Of a DNA stretch of 64,000 bases, positions 28,208-36,857 are shown in pieces. The DNA lies in NCBI RefSeq assembly GCF_030160115.1, contig NZ_BSNS01000012.1:124001-188000 (forward strand), in the 5' to 3' direction. This DNA comes from Devosia nitrariae. Lineage in GTDB: Bacteria > Pseudomonadota > Alphaproteobacteria > Rhizobiales > Devosiaceae. A program made the position numbers and the translations under genes. Position 1 is the first letter of the stretch, and the number at the start of each line of letters is the position of its first letter. A model generated the notes under the pieces. The model ran no database searches. It was given only the letters and a program-made list of their open reading frames with translations, and was not told the origin of the DNA.

Positions 28208-29418
28208 GGGGCCTCTCCCTTGACCCACACCCATTGCGTGACGGGCATTGCCGGACGCCAGCCAGTCATGGTGCCGACAGGGTCAGCGCGAGCGATGGCC
28301 ACGCGGGTTAGCGATCCGCCAAGGGCGGCCTGGCGAGCAAGGAGAAGCGCTTCGAATTCGACGGTGACAGCGTTGGCAACCAGCACGCCGCCGGGCTTCA
28401 ACGCGGCGACCGCTGCCTCGACCACCCCGGGATCGCTGCCGCCGCCACCGATGAAGACGGCGTCGGGCGCGGAAAGGTCGGCCAGCGCCTGCGGCGCCTC
28501 GCCGTGAACGACCTCGAGATCCGGCGCGCCGAAAGCAAGTGCGTTGCGGCGGATGCGCATCGCGCGCTCACCATCGGCCTCGACCGCAATGGCGCGCATG
28601 GCCGGATCGGCAAGCATCCACTCGATAGCGACTGAGCCCGCACCCGCTCCAATATCCCAGAGCAACTGCCCGCGTTTGGGGGCAAGGGACGAGATCGTCA
28701 GCGCGCGGATCTCGCGCTTGGTAATCTGCCCGTCATGCTCGAAGAGATCGTCGGCAAGACCCGGAGCGCGGATCAGCACACGCGCGTCGGAGTCCGCGGC
28801 AACCTCGATGGCGACGAGATTGAGCGGGTTGACCGTGGCAGAAGCGAAATCCTCGGCATGATGCTGGCTGATGCGCTCGTCGGGCCCGCCCAGAGCCTCG
28901 AGCAGGATGAGACTCGACGGACCGAAGCCGTTGGCTGAGAGCAGTTGCGCGATGGCGGCCGGCCCGTCCTCGTCGGAGGTAAGCATCAGCAGGTGCCGGC
29001 CGGGCTGCAGGTGCGGCAGGATGAGCTCGATCGGGCGGCCATGCGCCGAGACGGTCGTCACGTTCTGAAGCGGCCAGCCGAGCCGGGCTGCCGCAAGGCT
29101 GAAGGCCGAGGGCGCCGGCACGACATGCATCTCCTCGACCGGCACGGTGCGTGCCAGCGTCGCCCCGATGCCGAAAAGGAAAGGATCTCCCGAGGCGAGG
29201 ACGCAGACCCTGCGCCCCCGCTCGGCCGCAAGTACTTCGAGCGACCGGGTGAGCGGGGACAGCCAGGCATGGCGTTCGCCGGCGATCAGCGAATCGGCAA
29301 GGCCTAAATGCCGTTCGCCGCCAAAGACGATCTCTGCGTTGGCGATCACGGCCCGGGCATGCTCGCCGAGGCCTGCAACCCCGTCTTCACCAATACCGAC
29401 GACCGACAGCCACCTCAT
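28204..29418 (-). CDS. cobL: Precorrin-6Y C5,15-methyltransferase (decarboxylating), CbiE-CbiT fusion
   Basis: 404 residues from ATG 29418, which overlaps the cobJ stop. The CbiE half (residues 1-200: [38 protein letters not shown]) is fused to a CbiT half ([35 protein letters not shown]). Catalyses the C5 and C15 methylations and the acetate-chain decarboxylation giving precorrin-8. In many relatives cobK sits beside this gene; here cobJ is directly adjacent. Confidence 0.93.
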   Translation of the reverse strand: MRWLSVVGIGEDGVAGLGEHARAVIANAEIVFGGERHLGLADSLIAGERHAWLSPLTRSLEVLAAERGRRVCVLASGDPFLFGIGATLARTVPVEEMHVVPAPSAFSLAAARLGWPLQNVTTVSAHGRPIELILPHLQPGRHLLMLTSDEDGPAAIAQLLSANGFGPSSLILLEALGGPDERISQHHAEDFASATVNPLNLVAIEVAADSDARVLIRAPGLADDLFEHDGQITKREIRALTISSLAPKRGQLLWDIGAGAGSVAIEWMLADPAMRAIAVEADGERAMRIRRNALAFGAPDLEVVHGEAPQALADLSAPDAVFIGGGGSDPGVVEAAVAALKPGGVLVANAVTVEFEALLLARQAALGGSLTRVAIARADPVGTMTGWRPAMPVTQWVWVKGEAP

Positions 29419-30179
29419 GCCGGCGAGCCCTTCGAAAACCGCGGTGTGTAGACGAGGTCGGGCAGGTCCGCGCGGGGGACGCGGCGGGTTTCGGGAGAGC
29501 CGACGATGATGCAGGTGGCCATGTCGGCCAGCGCCGGGTCGGCCTCGGCGAGGGTGGTGACGACGATATTCTCGTCCGGGCGCCCGGCCGCGCGGCCGAA
29601 GACGATAGGGGTTTCGGCGGTGAGAATGGCGCGCAGGATCTCGAGCGCCTCGCCCAGCTGCCATGGCCGGTGGCGGCTGACGGGATTGTAGAGCGCGATG
29701 ACGAAGCCGGCCGCGGCCACGGCCTTGAGGCGGCCGGTGATGACCGGCCAGGGCTTCAGGTTATCCGAGAGCGACATAGCGCAGAAATCATGGCCGAGCG
29801 GCGCCCCGACACGGGCGGCGACGGCCAGCATGGCGGTGACACCGGGCACGATGTGGATGTCGAGCGCGCGCCATTCGGGCGGTCCCGCCTCGACCGCCTC
29901 GCAGACGGCGGCGGCCATGGCAAAGACCCCCGGATCTCCGCCGGAAACGAGGCAGGCGACATTGCCCGCTGCAGCACTTTTGAGCGCAGCATCGGCGCGC
30001 GAGAGCTCCTGCCGGTTGTCAGAGGCGATGCGGCGCTGGTCGGGCCGCAGTTCGAGCCGATCGACATAAGGGCCATAGCCGTAGATCTCGCTGCAGGCGG
30101 CAACGGCGGCAAGCGCCTCGGGCGTGACCTCATCGGGATTGCCGGGACCGAGGCCGACAACATAGAGCCTGCCGCTCAT
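29415..30179 (-). CDS. cobJ: Precorrin-3B C17-methyltransferase
   Basis: 254 residues. Tetrapyrrole methylase with LYVVGLGPGNPDEVTPEALAAV, the CobJ-specific IYGYGPYVDRLELRPDQRR, and VSGGDPGVFAMAAAV. Performs the ring-contraction methylation of precorrin-3B to precorrin-4. Coupled by ATGA overlaps on both sides (cobI upstream, cobL downstream). Confidence 0.94.
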   Translation of the reverse strand: MSGRLYVVGLGPGNPDEVTPEALAAVAACSEIYGYGPYVDRLELRPDQRRIASDNRQELSRADAALKSAAAGNVACLVSGGDPGVFAMAAAVCEAVEAGPPEWRALDIHIVPGVTAMLAVAARVGAPLGHDFCAMSLSDNLKPWPVITGRLKAVAAAGFVIALYNPVSRHRPWQLGEALEILRAILTAETPIVFGRAAGRPDENIVVTTLAEADPALADMATCIIVGSPETRRVPRADLPDLVYTPRFSKGSPA

Positions 30180-30913
30180 GGCGTCGCCTCTCCCCGCCCG
30201 CGCCAGCCGGGCACCAGTACCAGGGCGAAATAGGGCGCGATATCGTCGGCTTTCTCGGCGAGCGGCAGTTGGCGGGCGGCAGCCATGGTACCGCGCTCGA
30301 CATAGATGGCGCCTTCGAGCCGCCCGGCGGCGGCGAGCGCCCGGCGGACCTTGGGAAGGTTGCGCCCGAGCTTCATGACGACGACCGCCTCGCTCTCGCC
30401 AAGCCGGCGGGCAAGGTCGGCCTCGGGCAAGGTGCCGGGAAGCACGATCATCACATCGTCCCCCTGCACCATCGGAACGCCCGCAGACGACCAGCAGCCG
30501 GACATGGCGGTGACACCGGGAATGACCTCAGTCTCGAAGCGGTGAGCAAGGCGCACATGCATGTGCATGTAGGAGCCATAAAAGAGCGGATCGCCCTCGC
30601 TCAGTGCCGCAACACTGCGGTCGGCAGCGAGGTGGGCGGCAAGGCGTTCTGCGGCGGCATCGTAGAAACCAGTGATAGCCGAGACATAACCGGGATCGTT
30701 CCGCTCGATCTCTGTGGTGACGGGATACAGCAGTGCTTCCTCCACCTGCTCGGGGCCAATGAGATCGGCAACGATGGCGCGCGCATTGCTGCCATTGCCG
30801 GCCTTGGCGAAGTACGCCACGACGTCGGCCGATCGGACGGCGCGCACGGCCTTCAGCGTCAAAAGCTCCGGATCACCCGGGCCGGTGCCGACACCGATGA
30901 GGCGACCGCTCAT
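30176..30913 (-). CDS. cobI: Precorrin-2 C20-methyltransferase
   Basis: 245 residues. MSGRLIGVGTGPGDPELLTLKAVRAV and LSEGDPLFYGSYMHMHVRLAHRFETEVIPGVTAMSGCW identify CobI/CbiL. Converts precorrin-2 to precorrin-3A with SAM. Overlaps cobH and cobJ by 4 bases each. Confidence 0.94.
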   Translation of the reverse strand: MSGRLIGVGTGPGDPELLTLKAVRAVRSADVVAYFAKAGNGSNARAIVADLIGPEQVEEALLYPVTTEIERNDPGYVSAITGFYDAAAERLAAHLAADRSVAALSEGDPLFYGSYMHMHVRLAHRFETEVIPGVTAMSGCWSSAGVPMVQGDDVMIVLPGTLPEADLARRLGESEAVVVMKLGRNLPKVRRALAAAGRLEGAIYVERGTMAAARQLPLAEKADDIAPYFALVLVPGWRGRGEATP

Positions 30914-31542
30914 AGTCCCGGCCTCGCCAGTGCGTTGAGGGCGGCGGCGGTCATGGCGCTGCCGCCGAGCCGGCCGGTGACCACGGCGTAGGGTACGCCA
31001 TAGGCATTCTCGGCCAGTGCTGCTTTGGACTCGGCGGCGCCGACGAACCCGACCGGCATGCCGAGAATGGCAGCAGGCTTGGGCGCGCCGTCCCGTAGGA
31101 GCTCGAGCAGATGGAAGAGCGCCGTCGGAGCATTGCCGATGGCAACGACCGCTCCCGCGAGGCGCTCGCCCCAGAGGTGCAGCGCAGCGGCAGACCGCGT
31201 GTTGCCAAGTTGCTGGGCGATCTCCGGTACCGCCGGGTTGCGCAGGGTGCAGATCACATCGTTGCTGGCCGGCAGGCGCGCGCGGGTAACGCCGTGGGCA
31301 ACCATTTCCGCATCGCAGAAAATAGGGGCACCCGCTGCGAGCGCCGCGCGAGCGGCGGCGACGAACCCGGACGAAAAAACGATACTGGCGGCAGCTTCCA
31401 CCATGCCGGCGGCATGGATCATGCGCACGGCCACATCCGCCTCCTCCGGCAAGAAACGGGCGAGGTCCGCCTCGGCGCGGATGATGGCAAAGGACCGCTC
31501 GTAAATGGCGGCGCCGTCCTTGATGTAGTCGTAGTGCGTCAT
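30910..31542 (-). CDS. cobH: Precorrin-8X methylmutase
   Basis: 210 residues from ATG 31542; longer readings in this frame run into cobG and are not real. MTHYDYIKDGAAIYERSFAIIRAEADL and FCDAEMVAHGVTR are typical, the latter containing the active-site His. Moves a methyl from C11 to C12, giving hydrogenobyrinate. One base separates it from the cobG stop. Confidence 0.93.
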   Translation of the reverse strand: MTHYDYIKDGAAIYERSFAIIRAEADLARFLPEEADVAVRMIHAAGMVEAAASIVFSSGFVAAARAALAAGAPIFCDAEMVAHGVTRARLPASNDVICTLRNPAVPEIAQQLGNTRSAAALHLWGERLAGAVVAIGNAPTALFHLLELLRDGAPKPAAILGMPVGFVGAAESKAALAENAYGVPYAVVTGRLGGSAMTAAALNALARPGL

Positions 31543-31543
31543 C

Positions 31544-32809
31544 CTATCCCCGCAAGGCCGCCGCGATCCCCTCGGGACCGAGTCGGACGAGCCATTCGGC
31601 CGCGCTCTCTTGTGCATGCTCGCGCGCGCGATACAAGCGCTCGAGCATGAGAAAGCCTGCGGGAATGGCTCCAGCAGGAAAGACGGCGGCCGGTTCGGCC
31701 GAGGCGGAGCCGGCAAAGACGAGGCCGCAGGTGCCATCCGGCTGACCGACAAGCACCAGCGAGGCCGGGCGCGGATGGGCGCAACCCTTGGCGCAGCCGG
31801 AGACGTGGAGGGCGATGCTGCCGTCGAGGAAAGACGGAGCGGCTTGCGCAAGGCGAGCGGCTAGAGCACGCGTCGCGATCCCGCCCGAGGCGCAGCCGTC
31901 ACGGCCGGCGCAGGCGGCGATCGCGAGGCGCGGGTCGGCAGGGTCGGCAACGAAGCCGAGCGCAGCGGCGCGTTGGCGCAGTCGGGTCACGGCCCCCGCG
32001 CCAGGGCCGACGACATAGAACCCGCGGCGGGGGGCGAGGCGCACCTCGCGTGCGCCAGCGTTGCCGGCAGCCTCGGCAAAGGCGGCAAGCGCCGGGGCCT
32101 CGATACTGCCAAACGGGAGCGCGAGGCCGAGAGCATGAGTGCCGTCGGCAAGCTCCAACGTGCCGATAGGTGCAGGGATGGAAGCGGCCGGTGCGGGGCG
32201 GCGAGCGCGGGCCAAGGGTCCCCGAGCGGCGATAGCGTCGAGTTTACCAAGGGTCGCGGCGATGGCGGCCGCTTCGCCAAGAGCTTCGCCTGCATCAATC
32301 CGCCAGCCGCCTTCGGCGGCTTCGACCCGAATGTCGGCGGCAAGGCTCGCGAGGATCATGCCGCCATCGACAATGACGGTGACTTTCGGCGACAGGCGTT
32401 CGGCAAGGCCCGCATTGGCGATGGCCCTGCGCAGCGCAGCGGCGAGCGGCCGCGGATCGGCGCGCTCGGCGGGATCCAGCCCGGCGAGCGGCGCCGTTTC
32501 GATCGGCACCCCCTCTTCGACCGCAACCGCCGCCCTTATGGCACGGGCAAGCGGGGCAGCGGTCGCCGCCGTGAGCCCGCGCACCTGCAGGCTGCCGCGC
32601 GCGGTGATCTCGATGAGGCCGTTGCCGTACGCTTCTGCGGCGCGGGCGACTGCGGTGAGAGCCGCAGGGGTCAGCGTACTGTCGATCGGGCGGAAGCGGG
32701 CGAGGAGGCCATCACCGGTCGGCATCGGCTCGCGCAGCGTCGGGCAAGCCCCGCGCCGCGATGGCGCGGGCGGTTCGGCACGGACAGCAGTGGCAGGCGT
32801 CTGCGGCAA
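31544..32809 (-). CDS. cobG: Precorrin-3B synthase
   Basis: 421 residues from a TTG at 32809; the upstream frame has no ATG or GTG before a stop, so TTG or an internal ATG (MPTGDGLLARF) must be used. Nitrite/sulfite-reductase-like protein with RRGACPTLREPMPTGDGLLARF and the four cluster cysteines in CAGRDGCASG and CAKGCAHP. CobG needs O2, which marks this as the aerobic cobalamin route. Confidence 0.9.
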   Translation of the reverse strand: MPQTPATAVRAEPPAPSRRGACPTLREPMPTGDGLLARFRPIDSTLTPAALTAVARAAEAYGNGLIEITARGSLQVRGLTAATAAPLARAIRAAVAVEEGVPIETAPLAGLDPAERADPRPLAAALRRAIANAGLAERLSPKVTVIVDGGMILASLAADIRVEAAEGGWRIDAGEALGEAAAIAATLGKLDAIAARGPLARARRPAPAASIPAPIGTLELADGTHALGLALPFGSIEAPALAAFAEAAGNAGAREVRLAPRRGFYVVGPGAGAVTRLRQRAAALGFVADPADPRLAIAACAGRDGCASGGIATRALAARLAQAAPSFLDGSIALHVSGCAKGCAHPRPASLVLVGQPDGTCGLVFAGSASAEPAAVFPAGAIPAGFLMLERLYRAREHAQESAAEWLVRLGPEGIAAALRG

Positions 32810-32860
32810 GGGTCTTGTTCCCGAAACGAGCGAATGTTCTAGCCTGCGCTGCCGCGCGTG

Positions 32861-33616
32861 TCATGCACCAGCGCGGCGGCGCAGCAGATAGGTGTCCATG
32901 ATCCAGCCATGGCGGGAGCGGGCTTCCGCACGCCGGCGCTCGATGTCTTCGGCAACGTCCGAGAGACGCCCGGAGACGAGGACCTCGTCCGGCGTGCCGA
33001 GATAAGCGCCCCAGTGGATGTCGTAATCCTCGCCCTCGAGCGCCTTGAACGCCAGCTGGCCGTCGAGCATGACCACCGTGTCGGTTCCGATAGGAGCCCC
33101 GGCGAGGCGCCGGCCGGTGGTGACGAGCACCGGCTCACCGACGCGGTTCAAGGGGATGGCGTGGGCGGCGGTGAGCGCCTGCAGGCTGGTGATGCCGGGG
33201 ATGACTGCGACCTCGAACGGCGGCGCACCGATCTCTTTGACGCGGGCGAGGATGCGCAACGTGCTGTCGTAGAGGGAGGGATCTCCCCAGACGAGAAAGG
33301 CGCCGGTGCCGTCTTCCTCCAACTCCTCGGCGATGAGACGGGCATGGATCGCGGCGATGGTCTGGTGCCAGTCGGCCACACGGGCGGCATAGGAAGCGGT
33401 CGTCTCGTCGCGCACCGGCATGGCAAAGGGCACGAGCCGCCCGGCACCGGTGACGTAGCGAGCGACGATCTCGCGGCGCAGATCCGCCAGGTCCGCCTTG
33501 TCGGCGCCCTTTTCGGGAATGAACAGCGCATCGGCCCGGTTGAGGGCGTTGATCGCCTCGATGGTGATCTGTTCGGGATTGCCGGGACCGATGCCGACGA
33601 CGAGAAGCCTGCGCAT
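32861..33616 (-). CDS. cobF: Precorrin-6A synthase (deacetylating)
   Basis: 251 residues. MRRLLVVGIGPGNPEQITIEAINALNRADALFIPEKG, DWHQTIAAIHARLI, VWGDPSLYDSTLRIL and HWGAYLGTPDEVLVSG are CobF signatures. Methylates C1 of precorrin-5 with loss of acetate. First gene of the cob operon; only 43 bp separates it from the upstream LysE-type gene, and no cobalamin riboswitch is visible there. Confidence 0.93.
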   Translation of the reverse strand: MRRLLVVGIGPGNPEQITIEAINALNRADALFIPEKGADKADLADLRREIVARYVTGAGRLVPFAMPVRDETTASYAARVADWHQTIAAIHARLIAEELEEDGTGAFLVWGDPSLYDSTLRILARVKEIGAPPFEVAVIPGITSLQALTAAHAIPLNRVGEPVLVTTGRRLAGAPIGTDTVVMLDGQLAFKALEGEDYDIHWGAYLGTPDEVLVSGRLSDVAEDIERRRAEARSRHGWIMDTYLLRRRAGA

Positions 33617-33659
33617 GGACGAGAGCGTTACCGTAAGCAGCGCCTCTCGCCAAGTCCGG

Positions 33660-34271
33660 CTATCTACCCGAAAAGGCGAGCCTCAGGCCAAGCAGTGCAA
33701 AGGCACCGGCAAAGCCGCGCCGCAGCCAGGCCATGATCTGCGGCCGGCCGATGACATGCCGTCGCGCCGCCGCAGCGAAGGCGCCGTAGACAATGAAGAC
33801 GGCGAACGTCAGCACCATGAAAATGGCACCGAGGGCCAGCATTTGAAACGTCGCCCCGTCGGCATCCATGGCGACGAATTGCGGCAGGAACGCAAGGAAG
33901 AACAGCGAAAGCTTGGGGTTGAGGACGTTGATGAGCAGGCCCTCAATGACGATGCGCAGCCCAGAACGTTCGCCCCGGCTTTCGCTGATTGTCAGCGCTC
34001 CGCCATTTCGCAACACCCCCCAGGCCATCCAGAAGAGATAGGCAACGCCCAGGTACCGCACGAACTCGAAGGCGAGCGCGCTGGCATGGAGAAGCGCCGC
34101 AAGCCCGGCAACGCTCGCCACGATATGCGGGAGGATACCGAGCGTGCAGCCAAATGCCGCGAGAACACTCGCCCGCAGGCCGCGCGAAAGGCCGAAGGCA
34201 AGGGTATAGAGCACGCCCGTGCCTGGCAGCAGAATGACGATGAGGCTGGTCAGCAGATATTCGACGGTCAT
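33660..34271 (-). CDS. LysE family amino-acid exporter
   Basis: 203 residues from ATG 34271. Six predicted membrane segments; the N-terminus MTVEYLLTSLIVILLPGTGVLYTLAFGLSRG carries the conserved PGP-like turn as PGTG, and NPKLSLFFLAFLPQF is the family motif. Exports amino acids or homoserine-lactone-like compounds. Same strand as the cob operon, but probably unrelated in function. Confidence 0.88.
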   Translation of the reverse strand: MTVEYLLTSLIVILLPGTGVLYTLAFGLSRGLRASVLAAFGCTLGILPHIVASVAGLAALLHASALAFEFVRYLGVAYLFWMAWGVLRNGGALTISESRGERSGLRIVIEGLLINVLNPKLSLFFLAFLPQFVAMDADGATFQMLALGAIFMVLTFAVFIVYGAFAAAARRHVIGRPQIMAWLRRGFAGAFALLGLRLAFSGR

Positions 34272-34419
34272 GACGGGTTCTCCAGTGGACACCCCATTCA
34301 ATCGCCGACTAGATGACCGCGTCTTGAACGCAATTGCGGGAACGGCACGCAACGTCCCGGAGGCACGTCTCCCGTTGATGAAGAACGCGCCGCCCTCCAA
34401 GCCCAACCCCAGCAAAGCA

Positions 34420-35409
34420 ATGAACGAAACAACACAGTTCTTGGAACTCCCTGTGCACGCGTTCGGATCGGTCGCGCCGCTCTTTGCCGACCAGACCATG
34501 CACTTGAGCGTAGCGGCGGTTCTGGCCGGATCTGCCGAGGGCGCCGTTTACGTGGACGACATCGCGGCGCCGCGCCTCGCCGTGCTGGAGGGACCCGAGG
34601 GTTACTATATCGGTCGGGACACCTCGTCGGCCGCTGCGCGCGGCGGAATCGACGAGATCATTCCACCCTGGGCCTATGTCTACGCGCCACCGCAGGAGGA
34701 ACATGGCATCCCGTCGACCGCCCAGATCTACCCTTGCATGCTGCGCCATCCGCGCGTCTGTCTGACGCTCGATCTGTCGCGCTGGGAGGCGCCGCCGACA
34801 CCTCACGGCAATGATTATCTGGTCGAGGTGACATCCGAAGGTGTCAGTATTCTCAAGGAAACTGGGATCGTTGCCTGGTGCCGACGCGACGTCATACTGC
34901 ATGAGCGTGCCGAGATCGGTGTTGGAACATCGGCCGCCTTTCGCCGACTTGGGCTCGCGAAACACGCCGCTGCGGTTTACCTCCAATTCCTTCAAGGCGA
35001 GGGAATCCGCAGCGTAGGCTGGCACTGCCATCTCTCCAACCGGGGCTCCCGCCGCCTTGCCGAAAGCCTCGGCTTCATTCCGTTGCGCCAGTATTATGCG
35101 TTCAGCGCCAGCCTGCCGGCGGAAAATCCCGGTGATCTCGAAACGTCCGAGCTGGAAGCCTTCGGCCACCACTTCGCCGAAGCTGCCACAAACGTGAACT
35201 GGCTGGATTTCCATGCCGCTGCCGCCTACGCCCAGGCCGGCCGGACCGACCTTGCCCTTACCTGTCTGGAGCGGCTCGTCACGGGAAACTGGCAGGGCCA
35301 GGCCTCTTGGCTGGTCGCACATTGGGCGCTGGCGCCACTTGCAGGCGAGCCGCGATTTCAGGCCTGCGTCACCGAGCAGGCCCAGAGGCGCAAAGTACCG
35401 GCCGTATAG
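34420..35409 (+). CDS. GNAT family N-acetyltransferase
   Basis: 329 residues from ATG 34420, chosen because upstream codons overlap the divergent lysE promoter. The acetyl-CoA site region reads IGVGTSAAFRRLGLAKHAAAVYLQFLQGEGIRSVGWHCHLSNRGSRRLAESLGFIP. An N-terminal domain of about 150 residues precedes it, and a TPR-like helical tail follows (AAAAYAQAGRTDLALTCLERLVTGNWQG). Substrate unknown. Convergent with the AraC gene. Confidence 0.75.
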   Translation: MNETTQFLELPVHAFGSVAPLFADQTMHLSVAAVLAGSAEGAVYVDDIAAPRLAVLEGPEGYYIGRDTSSAAARGGIDEIIPPWAYVYAPPQEEHGIPSTAQIYPCMLRHPRVCLTLDLSRWEAPPTPHGNDYLVEVTSEGVSILKETGIVAWCRRDVILHERAEIGVGTSAAFRRLGLAKHAAAVYLQFLQGEGIRSVGWHCHLSNRGSRRLAESLGFIPLRQYYAFSASLPAENPGDLETSELEAFGHHFAEAATNVNWLDFHAAAAYAQAGRTDLALTCLERLVTGNWQGQASWLVAHWALAPLAGEPRFQACVTEQAQRRKVPAV

Positions 35410-35418
35410 ACGGGGTTA

Positions 35419-36210
35419 CTAAACGCGGGCGGCTGCGTAGGCTCCCGGCGTCAACCCGTATCTGCGCACGAATGCTCGCGTCATATGGCTCTGGTCGGCA
35501 AAGCCGGCGGTCGACGCCGCCTCGGCGAGCGGCATGCGCCGGGCGATCAGGCGGCGGACGAGATCGATGCGGCGCTGCACCTGGTAGGCGTGCGGGGTGA
35601 GCCCCGTCTCCCGAGCGAAGGCGCGTAGGAGCTGGAAGCGGGTAACACCGGCAGTTCGCGCGAGCTCGGCGAGCGACACCGCAGCGGCCGGATCGTCATC
35701 GATGCGGCCGCGGGCAGCGGCGATGCTTGCCAGAGAGCGGGTGCCGAGCCCCTGCCCCGTCTGCCGGCGCAGGATGTCGCCAACGAGCGCCAGCAACGCG
35801 GCCTCGCTCCCCGGATCGGCGATGGTGGATAGGAGCCGCGCAACCCGCGCAACCACACGCGGATCGGCGAGGACGGGATCATGGAACTCGAAGGCACGGG
35901 CGGCCGGATCGATATCGGCGACCGCCCCGGCGATTACCTCCGGATCGACATAGAGCATGCGCCAGGCACGGCCGGCGTCGCCGATCGGGGCGCCGTCATG
36001 CACTTCGCCCGGATTGACGGTAATGACGTCGCCTGCCCCGGCCTCGACGGTGCCCCGACCGCTCAGGGATCTCTGCGCCCCGCGCTCGACAACTCCGATA
36101 CCGAAGGCCTCGTGCGTGTGGCGGGCAAACACCTGGGCGGAATCGGCTGCGACAACTTGGATGCCGGCAAGGGCACTTGAGAGAACTCGAAACTGCCCGC
36201 GGGCAGTCAC
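35419..36210 (-). CDS. AraC family transcriptional regulator
   Basis: 263 residues from the GTG at 36210 that overlaps the GST stop. N-terminal cupin sensor (FARHTHEAFGIGVVERG, VITVNPGEVHDG) and a C-terminal double HTH (VSLAELARTAGVTRFQLLRAFARETGLTPHAYQVQRRIDLVRRLI ... AGFADQSHMTRAFVRRYGLTPGAYA). Last gene of the Rieske/GST operon, so it likely regulates that operon in response to its substrate. Confidence 0.88.
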   Translation of the reverse strand: MTARGQFRVLSSALAGIQVVAADSAQVFARHTHEAFGIGVVERGAQRSLSGRGTVEAGAGDVITVNPGEVHDGAPIGDAGRAWRMLYVDPEVIAGAVADIDPAARAFEFHDPVLADPRVVARVARLLSTIADPGSEAALLALVGDILRRQTGQGLGTRSLASIAAARGRIDDDPAAAVSLAELARTAGVTRFQLLRAFARETGLTPHAYQVQRRIDLVRRLIARRMPLAEAASTAGFADQSHMTRAFVRRYGLTPGAYAAARV

Positions 36211-36857
36211 GATGCCTCCCGCGCGCGGCTCGCCGGAAAGACGCCGGACATGGCGGTGAAGCCTTCGATGCGGCGGACGCGGTCGAGCCAGCGGCGGATG
36301 GCCGGATAATCCTGGCGGGAAATGCCGCCTTCCTCGGAAAGCGCCGTATAGGGAAAGCAGGCGATGTCCGCGGTCGTCGGATGATCGGCCTTGCACAGCC
36401 ATTCCCGACCCTCTCTTTCCGCGAACCACAAATGTTCGTCCATGGTGCGGAACAGTTGGTGCGCTCCCGACTGGGCTTTCTCCAGGTCGAAGTCATAGTT
36501 CATGGTGATCGTGAGCCGTGCCGCCGAGGCGGTGCCGGTGATGCGATTGGCAAAATCGTGCCAGATCTCGATCTCGGCCGTGAGCGCCGGATCATCGACC
36601 GGAAACCACTTGCCGGTCGTATCGTACTTGCGCGCCAGGTAAACGAGGATCGCCTGGCTGTCGCGCAGCACCAGGCCGTCGTCGACCAGCACCGGAAGTT
36701 CGCCGAACGGATTGAGCTTGAGGAACCAGTCCGACTTGTGTTCGCGGCCGGGATAGAAATCGACCGGCACGATGTCGTACCGGACCCCCAGGATGCTCAT
36801 CATCAGTCGGAGTTTGTAGCAGTTGCCCGAGAGCTCGAAGTCGTAGAGCGTGATCAT
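36207..36857 (-). CDS. Glutathione S-transferase-like protein (NdmE-like)
   Basis: 216 residues from ATG 36857, overlapping the stop of the Rieske reductase by ATGA. Thioredoxin-like N-domain (MITLYDFELSGNCYKLRLMMSILG, NPFGELPVLVDDG with cis-Pro, LRDSQAILVYLARKY) and a helical C-domain. In the caffeine degrader Pseudomonas putida CBB5 a GST homologue, NdmE, stabilises the NdmC-NdmD complex rather than acting as a transferase; the position and coupling here suggest the same role. An ordinary detoxifying GST remains possible. Confidence 0.75.
   Translation of the reverse strand: MITLYDFELSGNCYKLRLMMSILGVRYDIVPVDFYPGREHKSDWFLKLNPFGELPVLVDDGLVLRDSQAILVYLARKYDTTGKWFPVDDPALTAEIEIWHDFANRITGTASAARLTITMNYDFDLEKAQSGAHQLFRTMDEHLWFAEREGREWLCKADHPTTADIACFPYTALSEEGGISRQDYPAIRRWLDRVRRIEGFTAMSGVFPASRAREAS

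Noticed and set aside
33617-33659. Cobalamin riboswitch before cobF
   Set aside because: The 43-bp gap is too short and contains no B12 box.
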